Positions 10,911 through 19,176 of a stretch of 64,000 nucleotides of DNA are shown piece after piece; within the stretch, counting starts at the first letter, position 1, and each line of letters starts with the position of its first letter. The notes under the pieces are model-generated. The model worked only from the letters and a program-made list of their open reading frames with translations, was not told the DNA's origin and did not search any database. Made by a program: the position numbers and the translations under genes. Origin of the DNA: Thiocapsa bogorovii (GTDB lineage: Bacteria > Pseudomonadota > Gammaproteobacteria > Chromatiales > Chromatiaceae); assembly GCF_021228795.1 (NCBI RefSeq), contig NZ_CP089309.1, forward strand, positions 3,717,501 through 3,781,500. Reading direction: 5' to 3'.

Positions 10911-12716
10911 TCAGTGGCCGGTTGCCACTCCCGAGCCGCGCGGGATGCGCACATCCTCGACGAGGTGCTGGATGTGCTCGGGGGGCGCAGCCGCGAATTT
11001 CGACACGACGATCGCGACGATGAAGTTCACCAGGGCGCCGACCGCACCGAAGGCGTTCGGCGAGATGCCGAAGAACCAGTCAGGCCCCATGCCGAGCTCC
11101 GGCGCGAGGAACTCTGTACCCGGGATGAAGAAGATCCCTTTGTGCTGGAACACGTAGAGCAACGTCACCGAGATACCCGCGATCATTCCGGTGACCGCGC
11201 CCGCCGTATTCATGCGCTTTGCGAAGATGCCGAGCATGAGGGCAGGGAAGATCGACGAAGCGGCCAACCCGAAGGCGATGGCCACGGTTCCTGCCGCGAA
11301 TCCCGGTGGATTCAGACCCAAGTAGCCGGCCAGGATGATCGCACCGATCATCGACAGACGCCCCGCCATCAGCTCGCGCTTCTCCGAGATCTTCGGCATG
11401 AAGACGCCCTTGAGCAGGTCGTGAGAGATCGAGGAAGAGATGGCGAGCAGGAGACCCGCAGCCGTCGAGAGCGCCGCCGCGAGTCCGCCCGCAACGACCA
11501 AGGCGATCACCCAAGCCGGTAGATTCGCGATCTCCGGGTTGGCCAACACCATGATGTCGTTGTTGACGGTGACCATCTCGTTGCCCTTCCAGCCGAACCC
11601 TTCGGCCTTCGCCGCGAACGCCTCGTTCTTGTCGTCGTAGTACTGGATACGGCCGTCGTCGTTCTTGTCTTCCCACTTGAGCAGACCGGTGGTCTCCCAA
11701 CGCTTGAACCACTCGGGACGCTCGTCGTAGACGAGGTTTCCGGTCTCGCTGCCGACCGGGCCGATTTGGATGGTATCCATCAGATTCAGGCGAGCCATGG
11801 CGCCGACAGCCGGTGCCGTGGTGTACAGGATTGCGATGAAGACCAGTGCCCAGCCGGCCGAGAAACGTGCGTCACGCACCTTCGGAACCGTGAAGAAGCG
11901 GATGATGACGTGCGGCAGCCCGGCCGTACCGATCATGAGCGACAGGGTATAGACGAACATGTTGAGCGAGCTGCCCATGACCTGCGTGGTGTATTCCTTG
12001 AAGCCGAGGTCGGTGACCACCTGGTCGAGCTTGGCGAGCAAGGTCAGGCCGCTTGCCGTGCCGTCGGCGACGTATTCACTGCCGAGACCGAGCTGCGGGA
12101 GCGGGTTGCCGGTCAGATTCATGGAGATGAAGATCGCCGGGACCGTGTAGGCGAAGATCAGGACGACATACTGTGCGATCTGAGTGTAGGTGATGCCCTT
12201 CATGCCGCCGGTGATGGCGTAGATGGCGACGATGCCCATGCCGACCAGGATGCCCATCTCGTAGGTGACGCCAAGAAATCGCGAGAAGGCCACGCCGATA
12301 CCGGTCATCTGGCCGATAACATAGGTGACCGAGGCCAGGATCAAGCAGATGACGGCAACCACGCGCGCGGTCTGTGAGTAGTAACGGTCGCCGATGAATT
12401 CAGGCACCGTAAACTTGCCGAATTTACGCAGGTATGGGGCCAAGAGGAGCGCGAGCAGCACGTAGCCGCCTGTCCAGCCCATCAGAAAGACTGATCCGCC
12501 GTAACCGCCGAAGGCGATCATTCCGGCCATGGAGATGAATGACGCGGCCGACATCCAGTCTGCTGCTGTTGCCATGCCGTTGGCGACCGGGTGCACGCCC
12601 CCACCCGCGACGTAGAAGTCCCCGGTGGTCTTCGCTCGGGCCCAGACCGCGATCCCGATATAGAGCGCGAAGGTCACGCCGACGATACTGTAAGTCCAAA
12701 GTTCAAGTGTTGTCAT
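10911..12716 (-). CDS. Sodium:solute symporter, acetate-permease (ActP-like) subfamily
   Basis: Inner-membrane SSS-family transporter of 601 residues with about 13 hydrophobic segments. The N-terminus (TTGDFYVAGGGVHPVANGMA, then AADWMSAASFISMAG) is the signature of the ActP/VC_2705-type subfamily, which works with a DUF4212 small subunit. A hydrophilic insert of about 70 residues (around 320-390, with WEDKNDDGRIQYYDDKN) separates the transmembrane blocks, as is usual in this subfamily. The gene follows the DUF4212 gene by 13 bp and ends at a hairpin terminator. Acetate or another short carboxylate is the likely substrate, supported by acs in the same cluster. Confidence 0.9.
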   Translation of the reverse strand: MTTLELWTYSIVGVTFALYIGIAVWARAKTTGDFYVAGGGVHPVANGMATAADWMSAASFISMAGMIAFGGYGGSVFLMGWTGGYVLLALLLAPYLRKFGKFTVPEFIGDRYYSQTARVVAVICLILASVTYVIGQMTGIGVAFSRFLGVTYEMGILVGMGIVAIYAITGGMKGITYTQIAQYVVLIFAYTVPAIFISMNLTGNPLPQLGLGSEYVADGTASGLTLLAKLDQVVTDLGFKEYTTQVMGSSLNMFVYTLSLMIGTAGLPHVIIRFFTVPKVRDARFSAGWALVFIAILYTTAPAVGAMARLNLMDTIQIGPVGSETGNLVYDERPEWFKRWETTGLLKWEDKNDDGRIQYYDDKNEAFAAKAEGFGWKGNEMVTVNNDIMVLANPEIANLPAWVIALVVAGGLAAALSTAAGLLLAISSSISHDLLKGVFMPKISEKRELMAGRLSMIGAIILAGYLGLNPPGFAAGTVAIAFGLAASSIFPALMLGIFAKRMNTAGAVTGMIAGISVTLLYVFQHKGIFFIPGTEFLAPELGMGPDWFFGISPNAFGAVGALVNFIVAIVVSKFAAAPPEHIQHLVEDVRIPRGSGVATGH

Positions 12717-12729
12717 AGTGTTGCGCCCC

Positions 12730-13140
12730 TTATTCCTCGCCGAAGTCGTATTTTTTGTCCAGACGGTTCATCGATGTCGCATACACGAAGATCAAGACGA
12801 CAAAGATGTAGATGGATCCCTGTTGTGCAAACCAGAAACCGAGCGGATAGCCGCCGAGCATGATGGCATTCAACGGCTCGACCAGGATGATGCCGAAGCC
12901 GAAGGACACCACAAACCAAATCGTCAGCAGGATGGCGAGTAGACGCAGATTCTCACTCCAATACTGCGCGTGCTTGCTCGGTTGCGCGGGTGAATGCAAG
13001 GACTGCGTCTCATCGCTGCCGGAGTGATAGGGCGTCCCGCTCACGGAATCCTCGCCGACATCGAATTTATTGTCGAGCGTATTCATCGATACGGCATAAA
13101 TGAAGATCAGCGCAACGAAGATGTAGCCCGGATGTTTCAT
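12730..13140 (-). CDS. DUF4212 symporter small subunit (3' part of a tandem fusion cut by an IS)
   Basis: A 136-residue frame whose ATG (13138-13140) lies inside the inverted repeat of the IS1380-family element. It contains the end of a first DUF4212 copy (IFVALIFIYAVSMNTLDNKF), a linker of about 35 residues and then a complete second copy (AQYWSENLRLLAIL through FAQQGSIYIFVV to MNRLDKKYDFGEE) with two hydrophobic spans. DUF4212 proteins are the small partner of ActP-like symporters, and the symporter gene starts 13 bp downstream. The intact second copy could still serve if translation starts at the IS-borne ATG or within the linker. The unbroken gene would be 12730-13126 joined to 14862-15041 minus one GTAG, about 190 residues. 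Confidence 0.8.
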   Translation of the reverse strand: MKHPGYIFVALIFIYAVSMNTLDNKFDVGEDSVSGTPYHSGSDETQSLHSPAQPSKHAQYWSENLRLLAILLTIWFVVSFGFGIILVEPLNAIMLGGYPLGFWFAQQGSIYIFVVLIFVYATSMNRLDKKYDFGEE

Positions 13141-14861
13141 AAACCGACACAGCCGACACTGGCCTCGCGGATTTGCGCGGCGCTGGGCGTCACCGAGGGC
13201 GATGACCGGGACGCCGCGGGGGTTGAATGGTGGAAATACCGAGCGGCAACGGGCTTGATCAACGGGGCACGAGTAGTTTTGTCGCCGCGCAGGCGTACGA
13301 TGCCCTGCCCGAGGTGGGCATAGTCGTCGTGCGCGTGCTGAAATCCCCGTGCGGGGATGTATGTGCGTCTAGGCGGGCGCCGCCCGGGGCTGCGCGTTGA
13401 AGAGCCTCTCGGTGACCTGCTGCAACAGCGTCTTGACCGGACAGCTCGAGGGCAGGTGCAGGCGCACGCGGTCTTTGTACTGCACCACGCGCACGGCGAG
13501 CTTGAACAGTTTGATGATCACGGTGGCAGGCTGGGCGTTGGCCAGTTCCGTGCCGACGAGGACCTCGGTGCGCAGCGTTTGGTGCAAGACGTAAGCGGCG
13601 CAGGAGAAGAACAAGCGCATCTGATTGGCCAAGAAGGTGCTGTCGGAAGTGCGATCGCTGGCCAGATCGTTCTTGATCATTTTGATGAAGTTCTCGTCCT
13701 GGCCGCGCGCGCAGTACAGATCGCGGTAGACGCACTCGGGACTGGGCAAGTCCAAGGAGGTGACGACGAAGCGGAGGTTGTCGCCGCGCGCCGTCACCTC
13801 GGCTTTGAGGATGGTCCGACACGCGCCGGGCCAGGAACCGGCACGGTAGTCAACCTCGTGGTAGGTGCGGGTCCGCTCGGGTACGTCGGCGTCGGCGCGC
13901 CGGGCGTTCTCGATGCGCAGCGCATGGAGCTTGCGGGCGTCGGCCAAGAACGGCTCGGCCCGTGGCGTGAGAGCCCGGTTACCCGCCAGGCCGAAGATGA
14001 AATCCGTCAACGGATCGGCCATCGCCAAGGCCATCAACTCGGGGTTGGAGAAGTGTCCGTCGCCGCGCAGGATGATGCGTGTGCGTGGCCACGCGGCCCG
14101 CAGCCGCTTGAGCACGCGCTTGAGGATCATCGCGTTCTCGGCGCCGGTGGGGCGCTTGCCGGGACGCAGCACCGCGGTGATGAACTTCCCCGAGAGGCCC
14201 TCGAAGAGAAACAGCGGCAAGTAGCAATGGTTGCCGTAGTGATGATTGTAGAACGCGAACTCCTGCTGGCCATGGGTGGCGTCTTCGGAGTGGTCCATAT
14301 CGAGCACGATCACCTGCGGCGCCTTCGGGTAGCTGGCGATGAAGGCCTCGACGAAGGCCTGCGCCATGCGGTAGAGGTCGCGCGCGCCGACCCCATTCTC
14401 CAAACGCGAGAAGGTCGGCCCGCTGGCCAGGTCCGTCGTCGCATCCAGCGGCTTGCGCTCCAGCCCCAGCTTGAACAGCGCATCACGGCGCAGCGCATTG
14501 GCGTCGTTGCCGTCTTCGTAAGCACAGGCGATCTGGTAGACCCGTTGCGCGATCAGCTCACGCATCGGATGGGTGGTGTAGGACGGATGGCGCCAATCAT
14601 CGATCGCTGCGCTCAACCGCTCGGTCAGGCCGATCTGCCGATCAACCCCGCGCAGAATCATGGGGCCAAAGTCAGACGACATGGCGCCGCCGTCGAAGTC
14701 GCCGCGGACCGTGAAACCGGCGACCGGGGGAAAACGCAGCTGTTCCGGGGTAGACTCGGGCATGGGCGACCTCGTTTAGCTTCTTCCGAAGCGTTCTTGG
14801 CGGAACAGCCATTTTATCAATGGGTTGAACGAGAGTCGCCCTTTTTTATGAAATATTCGGG
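13127..14861 (-). mobile_element. IS1380-family insertion sequence, complete, with 4-bp target duplication
   Basis: A 1735-bp element. Terminal inverted repeats are CCCGGATGTTTCATAAA (13127-13143) and, on the other strand, CCCGAATATTTCATAAA (14861-14845), matching at 15 of 17 positions. The flanks carry GTAG at 13123-13126 and 14862-14865. Removing the element and one GTAG restores an open DUF4212 reading frame, which confirms the ends. It carries one transposase gene. Confidence 0.93.
13369..14763 (-). CDS. IS1380-family DDE transposase
   Basis: A 464-residue transposase with an RNase H-like DDE core. The first aspartate is in VIVLDMDHSEDATHGQQE, the second in IILRGDGHFSN and the glutamate in ARGQDENFIKMIKNDL. 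The N-terminal part (GPMILRGVDRQIGLTERL, YTTHPMRELIAQRVYQIACA) is characteristic of IS1380 transposases. Length is full and no frameshift is visible, so the element may be active. It is transcribed in the same direction as the disrupted DUF4212 gene. Confidence 0.93.
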   Translation of the reverse strand: MPESTPEQLRFPPVAGFTVRGDFDGGAMSSDFGPMILRGVDRQIGLTERLSAAIDDWRHPSYTTHPMRELIAQRVYQIACAYEDGNDANALRRDALFKLGLERKPLDATTDLASGPTFSRLENGVGARDLYRMAQAFVEAFIASYPKAPQVIVLDMDHSEDATHGQQEFAFYNHHYGNHCYLPLFLFEGLSGKFITAVLRPGKRPTGAENAMILKRVLKRLRAAWPRTRIILRGDGHFSNPELMALAMADPLTDFIFGLAGNRALTPRAEPFLADARKLHALRIENARRADADVPERTRTYHEVDYRAGSWPGACRTILKAEVTARGDNLRFVVTSLDLPSPECVYRDLYCARGQDENFIKMIKNDLASDRTSDSTFLANQMRLFFSCAAYVLHQTLRTEVLVGTELANAQPATVIIKLFKLAVRVVQYKDRVRLHLPSSCPVKTLLQQVTERLFNAQPRAAPA

Positions 14862-15041
14862 GTAGATGGATCCCTGTTGAGCGAACCAGAAACCGAGCGG
14901 GTAGCCGCCAAGCATAATGGTGTTCAACGGCTCGACAAGGATGATGCCGAAGCCAAAGGAGACAATGAACCAGATCGTCAGCAGAATCGCCAGGAGACGC
15001 AGATTTGCGCTCCAGTATTCCGCTCGTTTGCCAGGAGTCAT
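14862..15041 (-). pseudogene. 5' part of the disrupted DUF4212 tandem-fusion gene
   Basis: From ATG 15041 it reads MTPGKRAEYWSANLRLLAIL and on through FGFGIILVEPLNTIMLG to FAQQGSIY, then runs into the IS1380-family element. This is the first of two DUF4212 copies. It is nearly identical in protein to the second copy downstream but diverged at DNA level. GGAG lies 11 nt before the ATG, and a GTG at 15053 is an alternative start. The truncated product would be about 60 native residues plus a tail read from the IS end and would lack the second transmembrane span. Confidence 0.8.
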
Positions 15042-15521
15042 GGATTGTGTCACTCCGTAGTGTCGGATGAGTGTTTTGGGTCGGGGTGACGGGGCGATGA
15101 CGGAACCCTTAAATGCGGCTGGCTCGTCGGCCTTGAACAGTGCCCCCTCGGTCGATCTTGTTGTTGTCGACTGCTCGCCGCGCGCATCCAGCCTAGCGAA
15201 CAGTCGGTCGCGCAACCCGAACCCGTGCTCTCATATCGAGTTGCGAAGCCGGTCTCGCCCAGTGGCGTGGCCCGGCAATTTTCCTTTCTTGCCGCGTCCG
15301 AATCTCCGGGCGAGGCGCCGGCATTGTCTGGCGCGCCACGTCATGCTGTCAACGACGGCGCGGTCTTTCCGGTGTCGCGAATGTATCGGTAAAGCACGAT
15401 CTTCGGCAACATCGCGTCACACATTCCCGAGCTCGGACGGAATCTCGGTTGCCAACGGTCGCGGTGTTTCTTACCCTGCAGCGCGATCATGTCACAACAT
15501 TGAGCGGTGGGTTCGATCGAT
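15042..15521. other. Intergenic region between divergent DUF4212 and thrC genes
   Basis: About 480 bp holding the divergent promoters of the acetate module (minus) and thrC (plus). Open frames run through it but show no protein-like features. I see no convincing operator or hairpin. Confidence 0.4.
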
Positions 15522-16907
15522 ATGCAGTATTCAAGCACGCGCGGCGGGATTGAACCGGTCGGTTTTGCCGAGGCCGTCTTGATGGGCTTGGCGACCGACG
15601 GGGGGCTCCTGGTCCCGACGGATCTGCCGCGAGTGGATGCGGCGACCCTGCGCGCATGGTCCGGCCTGCGTTTTCAGGACTTGGCTCTCGAGGTCATGGT
15701 TCCCTTCGTCGGGGAAGACATCCCGCGGGACGATCTGCGTCGGCTGATCGAGTGCTCCTACGCGACCTTTACGCACCCCGAGGTGACGCCGATCGTCGAT
15801 GTCGGCGATCGACGGATCCTCGAGCTTTTCCATGGGCCGACCGCGGCATTCAAGGACGTTGCGCTTCAATTCCTCGGAAATCTCTTCGAGTATCTCCTGG
15901 AACGCGACGGCGGGGAGCTCAATATTTGCGGCGCCACCTCCGGGGATACCGGCTCCGCGGCCATCTACGGCGTTCGCGGCAAGGCGCGGATCAGCATCTT
16001 CATGCTTCATCCGAAGGGTCGCATCTCGCCGATCCAGGAACGTCAGATGACGAGTGTGCTGGATGCCAACGTTCACAATATCGCCGTGAGGGGGAGTTTC
16101 GATGATGCCCAACGCATCGTCAAAGAGCTCTTCAACGACCTGCCGTTCAAGTCCGAATTCAGCCTGGGCGCGGTCAACTCGATCAACTGGGCACGGATCC
16201 TCGCCCAGATGGTTTATTACGTCTTCGCTTGGGCGCGCTGCAGCGGCGGCGATCCGGAGCGTCGGGTGAGCTTTGCGGTGCCGACCGGCAACTTCGGGGA
16301 TGTCTTCGCGGGGTATCTCGCCAAGCGGATCGGTGTGCCCATCCATCGGTTGATCATTGCGACCAATCGCAACGACATCCTCACGCGATTCGTCGACGCG
16401 GGCGTCTACGCCGTCGGCGAGGTCTTTCAGACCCTCAGCCCCGCCATGGACATCCAGATCGCGTCGAATTTCGAGCGCTACCTCTATTTCCTGCACGACG
16501 AGGACGCCGGGAAGGTCCGCGCTCTTCTCGAGACGCTGCAGACAACCGGCCGGCTCGAAGTGGATACAGCGCATCATGACCGCGCCCGGGCCGATTTCGA
16601 CGCCGTCGCGGTGAGCGATGCGGAAACGCTGGAGCAGATTCGTCGGACTTACGCCGCCAGCGATTACATCCTTTGCCCCCACACCGCCGTCGGGGTCAAG
16701 GCGGCAGGTTCAGGCGACGCCATCTGCCTCGCCACGGCTCACCCGGCCAAGTTCAACGAAGCGATCCGTTTGGCCATCGGCCGCGATGCCCCGGTGCCGC
16801 CCGCGCTGCAGGGGCTGATGGATCTGCCGACGCGTTGTCTCGAGCTCGATGCGGGTGCCGCGACGCTCAAGGCGCATATCCGGGAAACCTTGAAGGACAC
16901 CCGATGA
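15522..16907 (+). CDS. thrC: Threonine synthase
   Basis: PLP enzyme that converts O-phosphohomoserine to threonine. The 461-residue product begins MQYSSTRGGIEPVGF, the family's typical N-terminus, which is why ATG 15522 is preferred over the GTG at 15507. The PLP-binding lysine lies in FHGPTAAFKDVALQF. The phosphate-binding region is GATSGDTGSAAIYG, followed by LHPKGRISPIQERQMT and VPTGNFGDVFAGY. Length is close to other long-form (class I) threonine synthases. It overlaps the next gene by 4 bp (ATGA), so the two are translationally coupled. Confidence 0.96.
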   Translation: MQYSSTRGGIEPVGFAEAVLMGLATDGGLLVPTDLPRVDAATLRAWSGLRFQDLALEVMVPFVGEDIPRDDLRRLIECSYATFTHPEVTPIVDVGDRRILELFHGPTAAFKDVALQFLGNLFEYLLERDGGELNICGATSGDTGSAAIYGVRGKARISIFMLHPKGRISPIQERQMTSVLDANVHNIAVRGSFDDAQRIVKELFNDLPFKSEFSLGAVNSINWARILAQMVYYVFAWARCSGGDPERRVSFAVPTGNFGDVFAGYLAKRIGVPIHRLIIATNRNDILTRFVDAGVYAVGEVFQTLSPAMDIQIASNFERYLYFLHDEDAGKVRALLETLQTTGRLEVDTAHHDRARADFDAVAVSDAETLEQIRRTYAASDYILCPHTAVGVKAAGSGDAICLATAHPAKFNEAIRLAIGRDAPVPPALQGLMDLPTRCLELDAGAATLKAHIRETLKDTR

Positions 16908-18517
16908 GCCCGTCGACACGCGCACCGCACGACGAAACCCCGGCCGCAAGCGTGCCGGGTCGCGATGTCTACATCATGGACACAACCCTTCGCGACGGCG
17001 AGCAGACCCAAGGCGTCTCCTTCTCTCCGGATGAAAAGGTCAATATTGCCAAAGTTTTGCTTGAGCTTGTTCGGGTGGACCGAATCGAGGTGGCGTCGGC
17101 CCGAGTGTCCTCCGGCGAGGCCTATGCCGTTGCTCAAATCATCGCTTGGGCCGAAGAGCGTGATCTGGCGAGTCGCGTCGAGGTGTTGGGTTTCGTCGAC
17201 GGCGGGCGCAGCGTCGACTGGATCCGCGATGCCGGCGGGCACGTGATCAACCTGCTGGCCAAGGGCAGCGAGAAGCATTGTCGCGGCCAGCTCGGCAAGA
17301 CGCTCGATCAGCACGCCGCCGACGTCAGGAACACCATCGCCATCGCCCATGACCGTGGCCTATCCGTCAATCTCTATCTTGAAGACTGGTCGAACGGCTA
17401 CCGCGACAACCCGGCCTACGTGTTCGGGCTGGTGGAGCGATTGGCCGATTGCGGGATCGGTCACTTCATGCTCCCCGATACGCTCGGCGTCATGACGCCC
17501 GAGCGTGTGTTCGATGCCTTTACCGACATGCTCGGGCACTTTCCCGGCATCAAGCTCGATTTTCATCCGCACAACGACTACGGGCTCGCGACCGCCAACG
17601 TGCTCGCCGCCGCTCGAGCCGGTGCGGCGGCTGTTCACTGCACCGTGAATTGTCTCGGCGAGCGTGCCGGCAATGCCTCCCTGGCCGAGGTGGCCGTGAA
17701 TCTGCGTGACCAACTCGGCTTGCGGATCGGGATCGACGAAAGCCATCTGGCTCGCATCAGTGAGTTGGTTGAATACTTCTCTGGCAAGCGCATCGCCGAC
17801 AATGCGCCCATTATCGGCGCCGATGTCTTCACGCAGACCGCCGGTATCCATGCCGACGGCGATCGCAAAGGCAGCCTTTACCACACGCGTCTCTCACCCG
17901 AGCGTTTCGCGCGGCGGCGCAAATATGCACTGGGCAAGCTCGCCGGCAAGGCATCGCTTGCGAAGAATCTGGAGCGTCTGGACATTACGCTCTCCGAGGA
18001 AAACCAAGCCAAGGTCCTGAGAAGGATCGTCGAGCTCGGCGATTCGAAAAAGACCATCACGATCGAAGACCTGCCCTTCATCATTGCGGAGGTCCTGGAG
18101 AGCAAGGATTACAACTATGCCGAGCTGCTGGCCTGCTCGGTCTCCTCGACCCTGGATCTGGAGTCGACGGCGAGCATCAAGATCCGCATTGCCGAGGAGA
18201 TCCTCACCGCCGCCGGCAGCGGCAACGGCGGCTTCGACGCTTTCAACAATGCACTGGCCAAGATCCTGAAGAAGCGCGGTTTGACACTGCCGACGCTGCT
18301 CGACTACGAGGTCCGCATTCCCAAGGGCGGGCGCACCGATGCACTCACCGAATGCAGCATCACCTGGGCGACCGACCAGGGCGAGCTGCGTACCCGCGGG
18401 GTCCATGCTAATCAGGTCTTTGCGGCGATCGGGGCGACCGTGCGAATGCTCAACATCGTCATGCATCGTGCGCTTGCCGCGCAGCGGGCCGCCGAAGCGG
18501 CCTCCTCGGCGGCCTAG
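16904..18517 (+). CDS. LeuA/CimA-family acyl-CoA:2-oxoacid acyltransferase (isopropylmalate/citramalate synthase-like)
   Basis: Aldol-condensing enzyme of the HMGL-like superfamily, 537 residues from the coupled ATG 16904. The catalytic barrel starts with MDTTLRDGEQTQGVSFSPDE and includes the metal-ligand HPHNDYGLATANVLAA and the loop NCLGERAGNASLAE. The C-terminal third (about 400-530, containing TECSITWATDQG and TRGVHANQVFAAI) resembles the LeuA dimer/allosteric domain. Substrate choice between 2-oxoisovalerate and pyruvate cannot be settled by eye. Coupling to thrC suggests a role in isoleucine (citramalate) or branched-chain supply, which is inference. Confidence 0.85.
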   Translation: MSPSTRAPHDETPAASVPGRDVYIMDTTLRDGEQTQGVSFSPDEKVNIAKVLLELVRVDRIEVASARVSSGEAYAVAQIIAWAEERDLASRVEVLGFVDGGRSVDWIRDAGGHVINLLAKGSEKHCRGQLGKTLDQHAADVRNTIAIAHDRGLSVNLYLEDWSNGYRDNPAYVFGLVERLADCGIGHFMLPDTLGVMTPERVFDAFTDMLGHFPGIKLDFHPHNDYGLATANVLAAARAGAAAVHCTVNCLGERAGNASLAEVAVNLRDQLGLRIGIDESHLARISELVEYFSGKRIADNAPIIGADVFTQTAGIHADGDRKGSLYHTRLSPERFARRRKYALGKLAGKASLAKNLERLDITLSEENQAKVLRRIVELGDSKKTITIEDLPFIIAEVLESKDYNYAELLACSVSSTLDLESTASIKIRIAEEILTAAGSGNGGFDAFNNALAKILKKRGLTLPTLLDYEVRIPKGGRTDALTECSITWATDQGELRTRGVHANQVFAAIGATVRMLNIVMHRALAAQRAAEAASSAA

Positions 18518-18601
18518 AGGCATGCAGCCGTTCATGCGACACGCCCCGACGAGCACCCTGAACACGACAACCGCGAGACACCGCGCGAGGAGCCCCGCCG
18601 C

Positions 18602-18985
18602 ATGAATCCCGAAAAAGTCGTCTTCGGCTTCTTTATCGTCTTGGCCTTGACCCTGAACTTCGGGTTCTTCGTCGGCGAGATCGACAATCCGGAACACCAT
18701 CATGTCTGGGAGCTGTTCGCCGTGATCTTGGTCAACTTGGTCGCGACCGTGCTGAAGTTCGGCGACCGCACCCACATGGGCGCCTTGCTGTTGGCCACCA
18801 GCCTGGTCGCCATCCTACAGCTGATCGGTGCGGCCCTGATTTGGACGATTGCGGTTCACGCGACCGAGGCCGGTATGACACCCGCGATCATGGCCAGCAT
18901 CGTCTCCTTGAGCGGCGGGGCCATGATCGCCAACGTGGTGTCGGTAGTGCTTCTGGTGATCGAGACCTTCACGCTGCGTCGCTAA
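18602..18985 (+). CDS. Small integral membrane protein (DUF6394-like)
   Basis: A 127-residue, very hydrophobic protein with about four membrane spans: residues 5-25, 38-55, 62-85 and 95-122. The polar loops are EIDNPEHHHVWE and KFGDRTHMG. It resembles the uncharacterised family often found beside K+ channel genes with RCK domains, and such a channel follows 192 bp downstream here. A role in channel assembly or regulation is possible but undemonstrated. Its TAA stop codon is the first three bases of repeat copy C. Confidence 0.7.
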   Translation: MNPEKVVFGFFIVLALTLNFGFFVGEIDNPEHHHVWELFAVILVNLVATVLKFGDRTHMGALLLATSLVAILQLIGAALIWTIAVHATEAGMTPAIMASIVSLSGGAMIANVVSVVLLVIETFTLRR

Positions 18986-19174
18986 ACCGCGTCCAGAGCG
19001 AGATGCGTCATTTTCATTTTGCGTTTGGCTTTGGAGATGTCCTCGATTTCGGTGAGGCGCGGTCTAAACTTCAATATTTTTAATATCTTAAGCCGCGCCG
19101 GCTCCAGCGGACGTCAAGTCTGCCGGGGCCGATCCCATCCAAAAACATCGCATACCGCGCCGGGCGCGGTTTAA
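18983..19174. repeat. Dispersed bipartite repeat, copy C (best-preserved)
   Basis: 192 bp filling the whole gap between two genes. Module 1 begins TAAACCGCGTCC at the stop codon of the membrane-protein gene, contains GCGTCATTTTCATTTTGCG, and ends GGCGCGGTCTAAAC near 19067. An AT-rich spacer (CTTCAATATTTTTAATATC) follows. Module 2 runs from TTAAGCCGCGCC (about 19088) to GCGCCGGGCGCGGTTTAA (19174). The K+ channel ATG follows after 2 bp. Confidence 0.88.
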
Positions 19175-19176
19175 TT

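Noticed and set aside
13357-14865. A 502-codon plus-strand frame opposite the IS1380-family transposase
   Set aside because: Shadow of the transposase; no motifs, and it runs past the IS boundary.
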